This document shows positions 13,191-24,560 of a stretch of DNA of 64,000 bases, piece after piece. A model generated the notes under the pieces. That model ran no database searches. It worked only from the letters and a program-made list of their open reading frames with translations, and was not told the origin of the DNA. Positions within the stretch are counted from its first letter, which is position 1. Each line of letters starts with the position of its first letter. Origin of the DNA: Bombus terrestris (Eukaryota; Arthropoda; Insecta; Hymenoptera; Apidae); NCBI RefSeq assembly GCF_910591885.1, contig NC_063269.1:7006001-7070000 (forward strand). Direction: 5' to 3'. Position numbers and translations under genes: made by a program.

Positions 13191-13800
13191 TCCCAAAATG
13201 TTCTCGTATCATATATAATTTCCTCTCGTTCGTTATTTAGGAGTTTTATAATTGGAATTCTGGTCTTTTAAATTTCGACGAGTGAAGTTTGTCGGATGTT
13301 AAAGGCTACGAAGTATTCATGTTTCAGAATTCACGTGAAATAATGAAATTCTAACAACTTTATCATAGTACTTCTTAATATTCAACAAACACGCTGTCGG
13401 TATTTTTACCCGGGAAACGTGTGTCTTTCTCTATTGCGTCTTGCAGCGAACGAAAAAATACATTTGAACACGTCTTCGGCTGATCTTGAACTTCAAAAAC
13501 GTGATGACATCGTGGGACGATATTAGAATATGTAAACTGGCGTTTACTTTATATTGTACGATATATTCATACATTTATATTTGTGCTATAGCAAGATACT
13601 CATTGTACCCTGACTCTTTCTCTCTCTCGGCAAAAAAATTTAGAGGTTCCTCGATTACGCTCCCACCAAGAGATTCAATCGATCTTCGCACCAGAATCAG
13701 CATTTCGAGCGAAAAGGATGTTCCACTCCTGTGGATCTTCAAGCGTTCACCTCTTTTTTTCGTACCGTTGCCTGGCTCGAGGAACCACGCCGTGAATACT
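13191..13800. other. AT-rich non-coding stretch
   Basis: A 160-codon plus frame (13486-13968) crosses this stretch, but its content is unstructured and changes abruptly with base composition. No gene supported. Confidence 0.5.
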
Positions 13801-13841
13801 TGTACGAACGATCGGCTCGGTGCCGGAGGAGCCGAAAGTAT

Positions 13842-13894
13842 GCAGGTACCGTGTACAACCTGCGCGGGTAAATACCTGCTCCAGTATACCTGCG
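13842..13894. promoter_or_regulatory. Cluster of four CAGGT(A/T) boxes
   Basis: GCAGGT at 13842 and ACCTGC at 13858, 13874 and 13888 lie within 53 bp; three of the four read CAGGTA on one strand. CAGGTA is the core of the Zelda (TAGteam) site and overlaps Snail-type sites in insects. The first pair can also fold as a GCAGGT/ACCTGC hairpin. No frame uses it. Confidence 0.35.
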
Positions 13895-14796
13895 GCGCGA
13901 CACAAGGCCTCGTCCATAAACGGCCCGCTATGTACTGCATTTATTCTTTGTTAGCCGTTTCTCTCTAGCGTTGCTTTATCGTGCATCCATGCTGCAAACC
14001 CTCGCGCCTTCGATTACAGCGAAAACGAATAATATCTCGGCTGCCCCGATATACATTAACAACATGTTGATTCGCGATGCGAATGTGTACTTCGTGATAT
14101 TTCCTTCTTCGTCTTTTTGGTTTACGTTTTGGAGATATATCAAATCTTGGTAGTAATGAGAGGATTTAAAAGCGAGCATGTAGCTCCATGAGGCACGAGG
14201 TTGAAGACGCTTACCATTTATATTGATTTTATTTAGTTAATTGTATATACACAGGGTATCATGAAGAATATTCTGTAGAAGTTTTATCAAAATATGCTGA
14301 AAATTGACAAAATTATAGTTGACATTGCAAGAAGCGCGCTATGTCAAGCTTGATAGAAAATGTGCTGCATAATTTTCGAAGAATACCTGCAAGGAATATT
14401 TCCGCCGATTTTTCGATGCTGCGCACACGTGCTATATAGAATACGACCATTTCGGAATTCAAACGTTTTCCTTGCTTCTACTAATTTTTACTAAATCTCT
14501 TTTTATGACGAATCATAATTCTTAAATTCATCAGTATCTCCAGATTTACTTTTCTAATAGAAAATTTTTATTTCTAGTATAAGAGGGCCAAATACGAATT
14601 GAAAAATTTACAAAAATAAGCTTCGAAGCAGCTGCGATATTTAAATTGTGTTTATTGGAAATCGATTTCCTAAGTGAACTAAATTAGGGGTACATGAGTG
14701 TAATGCTCGACTCAGTCCCAGCTAACGTGCTGTCGCGCTCACAACGATGCCATGTTGAAAAAGAATTCGTTTTTTTGAATGATTTTTATATTTGAT

Positions 14797-14812
14797 TGGT
14801 CACGCGAGGTCA
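14797..14812 (+). promoter_or_regulatory. DR4-like nuclear receptor site
   Basis: TGGTCA CGCG AGGTCA: two near-consensus half-sites as a direct repeat with 4-bp spacing, a spacing used by several nuclear receptor heterodimers including USP partners. It sits at the upstream edge of a GC-rich patch (14813-15060). Function is inferred only. Confidence 0.4.
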
Positions 14813-15209
14813 CCATACCATATTGAAGAAACCAATCTCAAATGCAATTCACCGCGTGTTCCTATATGGATTACAAGATAGTATCGTTGGAAAACTGCAT
14901 AACACGTTCGACGGAGCACGAAAGCGCTTCGGCTCGCTTGCCTTCGAGCGATTAAAAGACGAAGGAAACGGCGCGAACAGGTCGAACGTCAGGTGAAATA
15001 ATCGCCTCGTGACGTTGTGGCTGCACCCTCTCATTCTCCCGTTCCAATGCAATTATTTAATGCAACAGAACCGTTTACGTTGCCTGTGTCGTGTGCATCG
15101 TGGAAACCAGTTTAAAAATAACCAGAAGCCGTGTGGTGCGGTATGAGCTTAATTGCCGTGAAGTCGCTTGATCGTGTGTACATGCGCGACGTAGCAGGTA
15201 TAGATCAAG

Positions 15210-15463
15210 TTAACACGTTGACTGCCACACGAATTTTATATATTCCGTCCTGGGAGCCGCAATAGATTCGAATATACTACACGTACCAACATTTACTTTT
15301 TCCAAGATATTATGCTCTGTATTCGCTTATTTTCTTCTGACAATGTCATCTACATCATTGACATCCTTGAAGATTTTTTAATCCATCGAATTTATTTGAT
15401 TTTAATCGCTCGAAAAAGTTTAGTAACGCGGATCATCGATGTCTATGGCAGTCAACGTGTTAA
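15210..15463. mobile_element. piggyBac-like MITE flanked by TTAA
   Basis: The sequence TTAA at 15210-15213 is followed by CACGTTGACTGCCA. The exact reverse complement of these 14 bases sits at 15446-15459 and is followed by TTAA at 15460-15463. The 246-bp interior has no transposase frame. TTAA target duplication with short perfect terminal repeats beginning with C is the signature of piggyBac-superfamily elements, so this is a non-autonomous (MITE) copy. The termini are still perfect, suggesting it is not very old. No second copy is seen in the window. Confidence 0.85.
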
Positions 15464-16100
15464 ACAGATGAAGGTACGATGGAAATTGTAACTGTTTTCT
15501 TGAAAAATGGACAAACGAAAATTTGGATCAGGACAAATGTGGGCCAATCATGGAATAGTCACATCCAACTACCAAATCAATGAAAAATGTTCACGGAGGT
15601 GCTGATGACAAATTTCTTTTCAGATGGTCATCATCTTATTTTGAAGGATGTGCAAACGAACATTTTCATTGGACAAATGTGGATAAACGAATACTGTTCG
15701 TTTTTTACTTTGCACTTGGCGATGCCAACTTCGCAAAGCTCCTTTTAACCCTTATCGTGAATGAACGGTAGATGTGCGGTAGGAGAACCCGTGTTTGCGG
15801 TTTTCCGTTCTTCGTAAATCCATTTACTCGTATAACTGAACTGTCGAAACTTCGTGAATGTTCATTTCATTGTACGTACTGTCATTGCACTTTCTTTGGT
15901 TAACTTCTAGTTGAACCTGCAAGATGCTCAACCGGCAAGCATCGCGTTTACCGGTCCGTCATCAAAGCTGAAGGATTAGTTCCGGTCGATTCATCAGCGT
16001 CGAACCGTTTTCACCTGGACAAGTGGAAACTGGTCACGATCCTGCGCAAATATCAAGGCAACGTGCGCATATTCACGCGCGAGTTCATCCACATAAACGA
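15464..16100. other. Non-coding, with a diverged direct repeat
   Basis: A 36-bp segment at 15507-15542 recurs at 15648-15682 (shared CAAACGAA and GGACAAATGTGG). This points to an old ~141-bp tandem duplication. The short plus frame here has no recognisable domain. Confidence 0.45.
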
Positions 16101-16379
16101 TCCTAATGCCCATTATAAATCAGTGTAGCCTCGAATTATACATATTTAGAGATGCAATATATCCAGTCAAGAAAAGTTTCTTTTATTACGGTCGATAGGT
16201 ATGTCTTCCCCGAAGCAGTCTTTCGGCTGGTGAACCAGAAGATTCTATTGATTTATCGCCAACCAGCTCGCGCCCTCGATTTTCTCACATTTTCAAGCTC
16301 TGCAGCCGGTCACGAATTCGTTACCATCTCTTGATACCGGTTAATTTTTTCATAGTTTCCTTTCGCAGTTTCCGCCTCT

Positions 16380-16690
16380 CTGTTCGCGCTTGTAAGAAGT
16401 TTCACCGACGAAAACGGTGGTCCAAAGTGGGTGGCGAGTTACTTCCCGGGAAACAGCCCTTCCCCCATGGGTTATTACGGGAAAGAACGCCGCTCATCGA
16501 ACAGGAATTTATGGCGGCCTCGAACGCGCTAATTGGACAGCTGTTATGGTGGCCGGCAAACGTAGCACGTCCGCTTTGAACTTTTCCGGACACCTGACAA
16601 ATTTTTGTGAATCTCGCACACAGCGCTAATTGTACGCGGCGCTGTTTAAAGCTGTCCGAGCTTTCTTAAGATCAAGTTAGTTGTTCACGT
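16380..16690. promoter_or_regulatory. GC island, candidate enhancer
   Basis: Contains CGCTAATTGGACAGCTGTTA, i.e. a homeodomain core next to a CAGCTG E-box, then TGGTGGCCGGCAAACG. Open frames on both strands are short and without a domain. Resembles neural-type insect enhancers; inference only. Confidence 0.35.
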
Positions 16691-16989
16691 GACATTTTCT
16701 CTTCGCCTTTATGCACAGAGTATATCAACGTCGTTTTGTGGAAAAACAGGAGACACTCTATGTACGTATGATAGATAAATCAAGATTTCACATCAAAGAA
16801 AGAAAGTACGATCTATCAGAACTTTCTTTCCATAAACGAACAAACCTTTCATTATAAAGGAGCAAAATAAGTATTTCAAAATAGAGGAAGAAGGATGTTA
16901 AGTACGAAAGATATTAAGCTTGGTGGGCGGAAAAGTAGATCATAAGTTTAAACCAACAAGAAATGTAACTAGATGAGCGTTTTAACCCG

Positions 16990-18200
16990 GAGGGGAAGGG
17001 CTATGAAAAAATAAATAAAGCAAACAGAGAGATGAAGAGAGATGAAGAGAGAGAGAGGAGGAATAACACATGAAATAACGGAGCCTGCAGTAATCGACAA
17101 GTACTTGATGATCACTGAACTTCCGCGTTCTTCGTTTTCTTTACCAGCATATTGCTACAATCGAACGGTGGGTCATTTCCTCTTCTGGTCGGCAAAGGAT
17201 CGACAAGGGGCCGCGGATAATATCACGGGCTCCGAAATATCTTAATAACGAGTTCTACCTCAGTTCGACTGCGGCTCGAGATAATAATTCACGCTGTTCT
17301 GCCGCGTGCACCGCCAATAGCCGGGGATTGGGAGAGACCAGGAAGAGAAGAACGGTGTGCAAGAGGTACAATGACAGAAGCTGCGGCAGAAAATGGGGAA
17401 CGAATGGGAGGACAAGAAATGAAATAAAAAGTAACGGGAGATTGGATGAGAGATAAAATTTGTGCAGGGGGTAGAGAGAGGCTGAGAGGGGAAATAAATT
17501 GAAGAAAGGAGTAAGAAAGTAAGAAACGGAGTGAGAGGAACAGAGAAGAAAGAAATAAGAAATGATAACAGAGAAATGTGCGTGGAAAGTAATGTAGCGA
17601 AGAAGAAACGACGAGATTATGGAATAAAGTTATTAGAGCGAATTGTATCTCAAATTGACGAGTGGAATTAAATAAAGTTCAAATTTCTTACTTTATCAAG
17701 TATAATGAGATGTTAAATGTCGATGTCAAGCGAGATCGGCTGACTGGCGGAATGATATTTTGAGATTATAAAACATCACGGTTAGCGAATTTTTACCGAT
17801 TTTGGTAATAAACAAAACTAGTAAAAAACTGGCGATAAACAAGAGAACGATGACAGAAAGATTAAAGAGAATAAAATGGTTAACATTCTGAATTATTTCA
17901 AGAAACAAAAACTTACAAATTTATGAAAAAACCCGGGGAGATAGAGAGAGAGAGAAGTAACGAGGAGTGGAGCGAGAAGAAGCTAATTGTAAGTAGTAAA
18001 GAAGATAAACGAAGAAGAAAAAAGAAGCAAGAGAACGAGACTGTAGGTAAAGGCGTGAATGAGGGCAACGCTGTAAAAGCAGGTAAGAAGTACCAAAGTG
18101 AGCACATAAAAGAAAGAAGAAAAAGAGGCTAAGAAAAGAAAAGAGAAGAATATGAGACCCGACCGAAAGAAAGCAGGAAGAAAAGGAGCGGTTGGTCGTG
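16990..18200 (+). other. Strongly purine-skewed tract
   Basis: For over 1 kb the plus strand is dominated by A and G (GAGAGA, GAAGAA, AAGAAAG), with the strongest parts at 17026-17062, 17330-17620 and 17930-18190. This skew creates long Leu/Ser/Phe-rich minus frames and Lys/Glu-rich plus frames that are not genes. It includes (GA)n at 17943-17956 and two GATGAAGAGA units at 17031-17050. Confidence 0.75.
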
Positions 18201-18620
18201 GAGAACACGGAGCAGAATCACCTGTAGTCAGTTGAAAGAGCAAAAAGATGGCCACACGGCACGGTGGTACGCGAAGGTTCAGCACCGCGGTCTGTAATTA
18301 TCGCCAGTGGCCGTGGGAATTGAATTACGAGGTAAATTCGTAACGTGCCATGGTGTCCGCGCACGCCGGCCAAAATCAAAGAACCGCCGTGCGGCCTCTT
18401 AAACCGTTTCGTGCAGTAAAAAGTCCCTTCTGACTGATCGCCTGACACACTTTGATCGCGCAAGCTTTCTGTCCCGGGTGGAGGTACTTTCTTGTTATTA
18501 ATGATCATCCGTGCCGGACCCGGGGAAAAAATGCACTCGTTACTTTTTTAATTCACCGTAAGCTCGGAACTTTTATACGGACACGGGGAAGATGATTTAT
18601 TTGAAACGCGTGACGCGAAG
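18201..18620. promoter_or_regulatory. GC/CpG-rich island
   Basis: An abrupt switch from purine-rich to balanced GC-rich sequence with many CpG. Contains GTAATTATCGCCAGTGGCC and CTTTGATCGCGC (TCF-like CTTTGAT). No coding frame supported. Confidence 0.3.
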
Positions 18621-18986
18621 AGAATCGCGATTGAAAAATTAAGATCTCGCTACAATTTTACTCTGATCTTAAATATTAACGATAGCGGGCGAAATTGGCG
18701 ATTTTCTTTTGAGCCAGTTCATGATATAAAAGTGACTTCAAATGTTATGATATAGTGTTTTGTCTATTTATCCCATGTATATTTATTTGTCGACTTTTAT
18801 ATAATAAAATTCTTAGTTCCTCTTATTTAACTTTAATAATTTCTCTCTTTTTTTACAAAGGATGTGCCATGGTGAACGTTCATGATTGTATTTAATTTAG
18901 GTTAATATCAGACGAGTAGTCTGATGAAACATAAATAATGTTTAAAGCTACGGCATAAGAGATAATATCTTGAATTAAAAGGTTTT

Positions 18987-19232
18987 GGTTACGAATAACC
19001 ATTATAAATGACTAAAATTTGTTTGGTTACCGGCAATCATTATCGATGAAGGGAATTTTATTTTTGGTACAAATAACCGTTATCGATGACGGGAATTTAA
19101 TTTTGATTACCAGTAACCAATATAAACGACCGGAATTCTTTATGGTTATTAGTAAGCATTATAATTATCGAAGGCCAGAATCTGATTTTCGTTACCGATG
19201 ACCATTATCAGTGGCAACAATTTTTTCTGTTT
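18987..19232 (+). repeat. Left arm: six ~39-bp tandem units
   Basis: Each unit starts with a GGTTAC-like box, followed by a TAACCATTAT box and an A/T-rich tail. Units are 38, 41, 39, 39, 46 and about 43 bp long and visibly diverged, so the array is old. Confidence 0.85.
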
Positions 19233-19549
19233 ATATTCGGATATTGTCAATTGTTATTAACATTACTGATGATTAGTACGTATTCATTGACAACATAGAA
19301 GAATTAATTATAAAACTTATATATTTTATTAAGCAATAAAACGGTATGAAAATATACGAAACAAAGAATAAAACAGACGATACTGAAGTACAATATTAAT
19401 ATAAGGCTTAATAAAAATATCGTACCAACAGTTTATCCTATTCTTTGTTTTATATATTTTAATACCGTCTTTTTTACTCAATAAAATGTACAAGTCTTAA
19501 TGCGATATCTTAATGTAATGTATTTAATAAAATTGTACGATTGTCGAAC

Positions 19550-19760
19550 GTAATCACAAAAAATTTTTGTCGCCAATATCGATTAGCGGTAACAAAAGAA
19601 TTTTTCGCCATCGATAATGGTTATCGGTAACCAAACTAAAATTCGGCCCATTGACAATATTTATTAGTAACCAAAAATAAATTACTCTTATCTGATAATG
19701 GTTACTGGCAGTCAAAAAAAAATTGCAATCAGTCACGATGGTTATTCTTAATCAGTACAA
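19550..19760 (-). repeat. Right arm: inverted copies of the ~39-bp units
   Basis: Reading the minus strand gives GGTTATTCTTAATC-, TGACTGCCAGTAACC-, GGTTACTAATAAAT-, GGTTACCGATAACC- and GTTACCGCTAATCG-type units, the same repeat as in the left arm in opposite orientation. Confidence 0.8.
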
Positions 19761-20640
19761 TTAAAAATTAAAATTTTTGAATCATTTCATTCTTTTCTGT
19801 TTGAGAAATTTCTTCGCGATTTATTGATAACTGGCTTTCATCGAAATAAAAATTTATTTTTAGTCAATGACCCTTTACCAAAAATGTGTTTAAAGTAACT
19901 GTTATTTCGAATCTCTAGTCGATACCACTAAAAATTCATAATGGCGAAGATAAAGTAGGACCAGCTGCCCGAGTTCCAAAACTGGGTTCCAAGTATCACA
20001 CTGTGGTAGACACGATTCGCACGAGATCGCGTAACTCTGATAAAGAAGGGTACCTCGCTTGTGTTACAGGCCGCATCATCCAGTCGAAAAACGAACAAAT
20101 CTGACCCGCTCGAGAACCGATCTTCCTTGCCCTACGGGGTATTATTTACGCGACTTCTTCGTCTTTCTCCATTCTTCTCTCTGGCCAGAGGAGATGATTC
20201 ATTCAGTGGTTCGAAGACGGGCGGCCAGGTTCGAGGACCTTGAACACGAAGCATCGGAGGGAGCCTGACACGACTCGTTAATCCGTGAACAATGAAAGAT
20301 TTCGATGGCGTCCTGCCGACCTGAGTCGAGTGCCACTCGCTGCCTCTTTTCACTTTCGACTCGACCCTACGCCCCGAAGGGTTACGACGTCTCCGTTCCA
20401 GCCTCTGATCCTTCGTTACGCCGTAAAATTGATTCCACATACTCGCTTCCTGATGTCCTACTTTTCCTCCAAATGACACTTTGCTGGTACTTCGGCCGCG
20501 TTTGTGGGCATTTGAACTACTTGGCGTGGCTGTTACTACGTCGCATAAAAGGCCAAAGCAATAAGTTGAGATTATACTGGATGAGTGTCTCAAAGATGTT
20601 CGGAGCGTTTTATGGGTCAGCGTGAATCAGTTTTAATGGG
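19761..20640. other. GC-rich block without recognisable gene
   Basis: From about 19980 the GC content rises. Overlapping frames on both strands (up to 153 codons on the minus strand) have Arg/Ser-rich unstructured content, typical of translated CpG-rich non-coding DNA. No domain or convincing splice sites. Confidence 0.45.
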
Positions 20641-21785
20641 AAGAAAGATGTTCCTCGAAGTGAATTTAGGGATTATATTGGTAAGATTGTCGGGAGAAGA
20701 TAATTAACTTTTCTGTTTATCAATATTAGTATGGTGATATGAAGTGTCAAATTATAAGAAAAGATAGTTATCGTTATTTAATTGTTGTAATTTTAGAGTT
20801 ACAAAATTAATGAATTAATAATTACACATTGAATTAGATACACAGTGTTACATTTATAAGGACATTTATAATTGGTATCTTTTATTCTCTCCAGCATATT
20901 TTTCAACCATTGTAACGTTTAGCATTTTGTAACCTCTAACATCATATCCTGAATTGAAAGTTTGAAATGATCACATGGCCAGTTTCACTATGTCCATCAC
21001 GCTCGTCGCATTTTTTTCAAAATACGATATAAATACTTTCTCATTTCTCGACAGTTACTCTTAAGACAATTACTCATCGTGTTTTATTGTAAAATCATTC
21101 TACCAAACGCGCACTTTCTACATACATATTTCTTACAATTTCTTTAATATCATCTATACAGGTGAAACGCGCTACCCAGTTGTATAACAAAGAAAGTTTC
21201 ATCAATTTTTCATACTTTCACATAAGCTGTAAAAAGATACCTAACCTTACACATTATGATTCCCAAACTCGATAAAATTCTGGCATTCAATGCGCCACGA
21301 ATCGAAGTACATAATTTAAAAAACTTGCAGCTATATAAATGTACAAATTATTGATGTTGTTGTGTTTCTAAGAAGAAACGAACGATATCACTTGCTGGTA
21401 AATTCAAACATAAGATTTGCCTCTTCTCAAATTCTCCAGTATCGAGCAACTTGTTAAATATAATTATAATGAAAATTACAATTATACTACAACAATGAAA
21501 TAAATGTAATACGCTAAATATAATAATAAATTAAACGATAAACTTAGTGCAGGCATCTTGTAATATAAATTGCATCTTGTAAAGATTAAACAAATGTTTG
21601 GATATAGTATGCAGTATTGAATTCTTGGTAAGAAACATATTTTTCTGTCACCGAAATAACCGACGCTCCTTTCTTTCTCGATCTTTCGACGATCATTTGT
21701 ATCCGTCTAGTAATTGTGCAACATGTTCCACCAACCGGGCCATCCACGACGAGATAATAGGTAGTCCATCAACAGGACCATTTTA
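20641..21785. other. AT-rich non-coding stretch
   Basis: Nothing seen beyond simple AT-rich sequence. Confidence 0.6.
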
Positions 21786-22030
21786 GGTAGGAACAAATTA
21801 ATTTATTTTGCCGAGCGTGTCCGCGTGGGCGGCCGGGTCGGGCTCTGATCTCTCGGTGTGCTGTCATGCCAATCAGTAGCGCAAACAGAAGTTAAATTTA
21901 AAATGAGCCAGCGACTCGAAAGAAATGCACGGAATGTCAGGCTCCCGCAACTCCGCGAATATATTAAGCGTCGTTTGTCGCTGCATTCACGAAGGAAAAC
22001 GGTGTCGCATCGGTTAACGTGAATCCCGAG
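21786..22030. promoter_or_regulatory. GC island, candidate enhancer
   Basis: Starts with TTAATTTATTTTGCC and passes into a CpG-rich stretch (CGCGTGGGCGGCCGGGTCGG), then GCCAATCAG and TTAAATTTAAAATGAGCC. Short and frame-free; probably non-coding regulatory DNA. Confidence 0.3.
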
Positions 22031-22537
22031 GGTGATACTAATTGCAGGAATCTGGGGAAGGAGTTTGTAATTGAGAAAAAAATATGTGCGAGTAAAATCT
22101 ATTTTATTACGACCACCGGCGTGTATTTAACAAGTTCGCTACCGCCATTTAAGGAAGAATTAAAAATAATTTCACCTAATGTTGCAAACGTCTTTACATT
22201 ACACGTATGTATATGACGCTAGGCTGTGAGTAAATTTCTTGCAAAAGCTGTTGAAATAATAAAATGGTGATGAAGTTGTATGTATTATAGTTTGTTCAAT
22301 GTCAACTTATTAGCGCAGAGATTGAACTTGATTACATAGATGACAATGCATACGTTATCTTTATCCTACTTGTTGTCGAACTTGTCCTATGTAATTATTT
22401 CTTTGGCGATCCAATCGCTTTTTGTATCGCAAGACTGTCTTTGGTTTGCTATAAAGCGCCTTTGTTCCTTAAAACTACCTTAAACTATATTTCGTTGGTT
22501 GCTACTTGTATTTCACACTTTGCACAGCCCACTTTCA

Positions 22538-22780
22538 TCATATTTCCTCCGCCTCCTTGTCTTTTTTCCTTTCTATCTTTTTTAGCCACTCGACTGCTTC
22601 CGCTTTTCCTTCTCGCGCTAGTATTCTTTCCACGGCCAGGCTTGTTCCATCAATTTCTTCGTACATTCCTCTCAAACGTTCCAAATGTTTCATGTTCAAA
22701 TGTCCTTCCGCTGGTTTTACAAAATAAACTCTTTTCCTCTCCACTCGCCCAAGATCTATATACGTTCTCCAAGCTGTCAC
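22538..22780 (-). mobile_element. Possible non-LTR retrotransposon C-terminal tail
   Basis: An 80-codon minus-strand frame is unusually charged (Lys/Glu/Arg-rich) for this AT-rich neighbourhood. It reads EGHLNMKHLERLRGMYEEI, then AVERILAREGKAEAVEWLKK, then IERKKDKEAEE. The iLgeeGegxxWLkxIe pattern is like the last ~50 residues of bee and ant non-LTR proteins, as for the 49-kb remnant. Upstream cysteines (CxxC) are missing. A longer plus-strand frame over the same bases is its antisense shadow. An unrelated short coding exon is the alternative. Confidence 0.45.
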
Positions 22781-24150
22781 GCTTTGAAGAGGCGATGAAG
22801 ATAAAAATATTTTTGAAACTATGTCATTCTAATTTATTAGTATGGTACTTTTCGAAACATTCATCCAAGTACAAGCCCGTTGCTTTATTATCTTCTAATT
22901 TACAAACTGAAAATTATCCAAAATATTCCTATGAATATTTCCAGAATTAAAATCGAGCGGCGATTATATGCGTAATAAGTGAACTTACTCGGAATGCTGA
23001 CCCTGACGACATTTTCCAAGATCATTGAAATCGACATGAGATGTATTAATATAATAATAGAACACTGCTCGAGCAAAGAGCTGATCACATTTCACTAAAT
23101 ACTGAACAGTTAAAATAACTAGAAAAACATGTTGTAACAGCGGACCAGACGTATAAAGTTTGTCATTGTAATTGCTGTACAGAAGCATCTCCGATGAAAT
23201 CGAACGAAGCTTCTTCTATTTTTCTCGTGGGAAATTGAAACGAAATTTCTTATAGTCCGGTAGCGAATGTCTTAATTTCAACATTTCGACAAACAGAGTT
23301 TCGTAAGCTTCCCTATCCCCTTCGGTTTCGTTAATTACAGCGTTATGCTAATGAAAGTTTAATTGGATCGATAAAAATATCTATAGCTCGATATCATGAT
23401 TGCCAATCGTTACAGGTAATAATCGCAACGTTCGCGAAGTACAATGATACAACGTTGATTCGGGATGTTGGCTGGTTACCAGACGAAAGAAAACAATCGC
23501 GAACAAACGACAACCGCTCGTAAAATTAATAAGCGCAATGAACGTTAACGAGGATCATAAATATGACCGCCGCAGCCTGCTTATCCACCGATTAGCATAA
23601 TCACTCCTGATACACGTGGACCGTAATTTAAAAATATCACGACGAACCTCGGTGTACATGGTCATTTTATAGAGAGCCTGGCAGGGTCTAGAGGCGAGCT
23701 CGAAAGTTCGACGGTTCGATGATGTATGGTAACTCACCCTTTCCGTGGCGTACCTTTTAATATTTAATATCTGTACCCTTGTGGAAGATGTAATTTGTGA
23801 AAGATGTAATTGTAGTTACATGATCGCAGTTCAGGTTGAAATATTCGGGTAATTGACGACTCGTTACGAATTCGTTGGATTAATAATTCTGACCTTCTTA
23901 ATATTTAATACAATAATATGAGAAAAATTTAACTATTTTCTTCTTCGGATAAAAGAGACACGTATCAATAGGATGGTAGAAATTATATAAATTTAATAAA
24001 GTAAATCAATATCTAAGACCTCCCTGAAGAAAACCGTACCTATAATGGAAATATTTGACTGAAATAAATTTCATTTACAGTAACATGATAAATAGAATAC
24101 ATAAGAAAATCTAAAACACTTATCCTCTGCTGTCTAACGCAATTATTCTT
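22781..24150. other. AT-rich non-coding stretch
   Basis: No gene seen. An isolated donor-like GGG|GTGAGT on the minus strand near 23740 has no frame supporting it. Confidence 0.5.
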
Positions 24151-24560
24151 TTCATCCTTCTCATAAACTATCTACCATCCATTTCTCACTGTAATTTCCA
24201 GATAAAAAATTTAATTAATGCATCGCCGAAGAGCTAGATGCTTGCAAATGCTTCATCAATCATCGATATATTTTTCTCAGCACATTCTCTGTGACTATTA
24301 ATAACAGCTCGATCTCCGCAAACATCGTATTAAAGACATTCGTTAACGAAGCCTTTTAATTAATTATTACAGAGAAATCACCTACAGCCGATACGACATT
24401 CCACGATTATTCGTCAAAGATATCTTGCCCAGGAAGGATTAGCTTTGCAATCAGTATCCAATTAGAGACGAATACTCCGAACCATCCTCTAATTACACGC
24501 CAAGATTTCGTCTACATATCTTAACGCGTACGTTACTCCATCTCAATGTTGTTGAATTTT
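24151..24560. promoter_or_regulatory. Homeodomain-site-rich stretch, candidate enhancer
   Basis: TTTAATTAATGCATCG, ATCAATCATCGAT, CTTTTAATTAATTATTAC, CCAATTAGAGACG and TCTAATTACACG all occur within 400 bp, mixed with GC-richer spacer. Dense TAATTA/ATCGAT content is unusual even for this AT-rich DNA. Confidence 0.35.

Larger units (their letters stand above)
18987..19760. mobile_element. Foldback-type element with tandem-repeat arms
   Basis: Left arm: six degenerate units of ~39 bp, starting at 18987, 19025, 19066, 19105, 19144 and 19190, with consensus close to GGTTACCGATAACCATTATC then GATGACGGGAATTT. Right arm (about 19550-19760): at least five units of the same repeat in reverse complement. 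Between them is a second pair of inverted segments, 19315-19370 against 19439-19496, leaving a spacer of about 70 bp. The whole can fold into one long imperfect hairpin. Known: foldback elements (FB/Galileo type) have long terminal inverted repeats made of short tandem units. No transposase frame is present. The units themselves contain a partial palindrome (GGTTACCGATAACC). Confidence 0.8.

Noticed and set aside
13486..13968. 160-codon plus-strand open frame
   Set aside because: Crosses an AT-rich to GC-rich boundary, no domain, no coherent codon bias; probably chance.
14248..14262. ACACAGGGTATCATG, resembling a transposon end
   Set aside because: No matching inverted end found within several kilobases.
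17923..18285. Overlapping Leu/Ser/Phe-rich minus frames and a Lys/Glu-rich plus frame
   Set aside because: Created by the purine skew of the tract, not by coding selection.
20132..20593. 153-codon minus-strand open frame
   Set aside because: Arg/Ser-rich unstructured content in a CpG-rich block with competing frames on the other strand.
22441..22950. 169-codon plus-strand open frame
   Set aside because: Leu/Phe/Ser-rich low-complexity translation; it is the antisense shadow of the charged minus-strand frame at 22538-22780.
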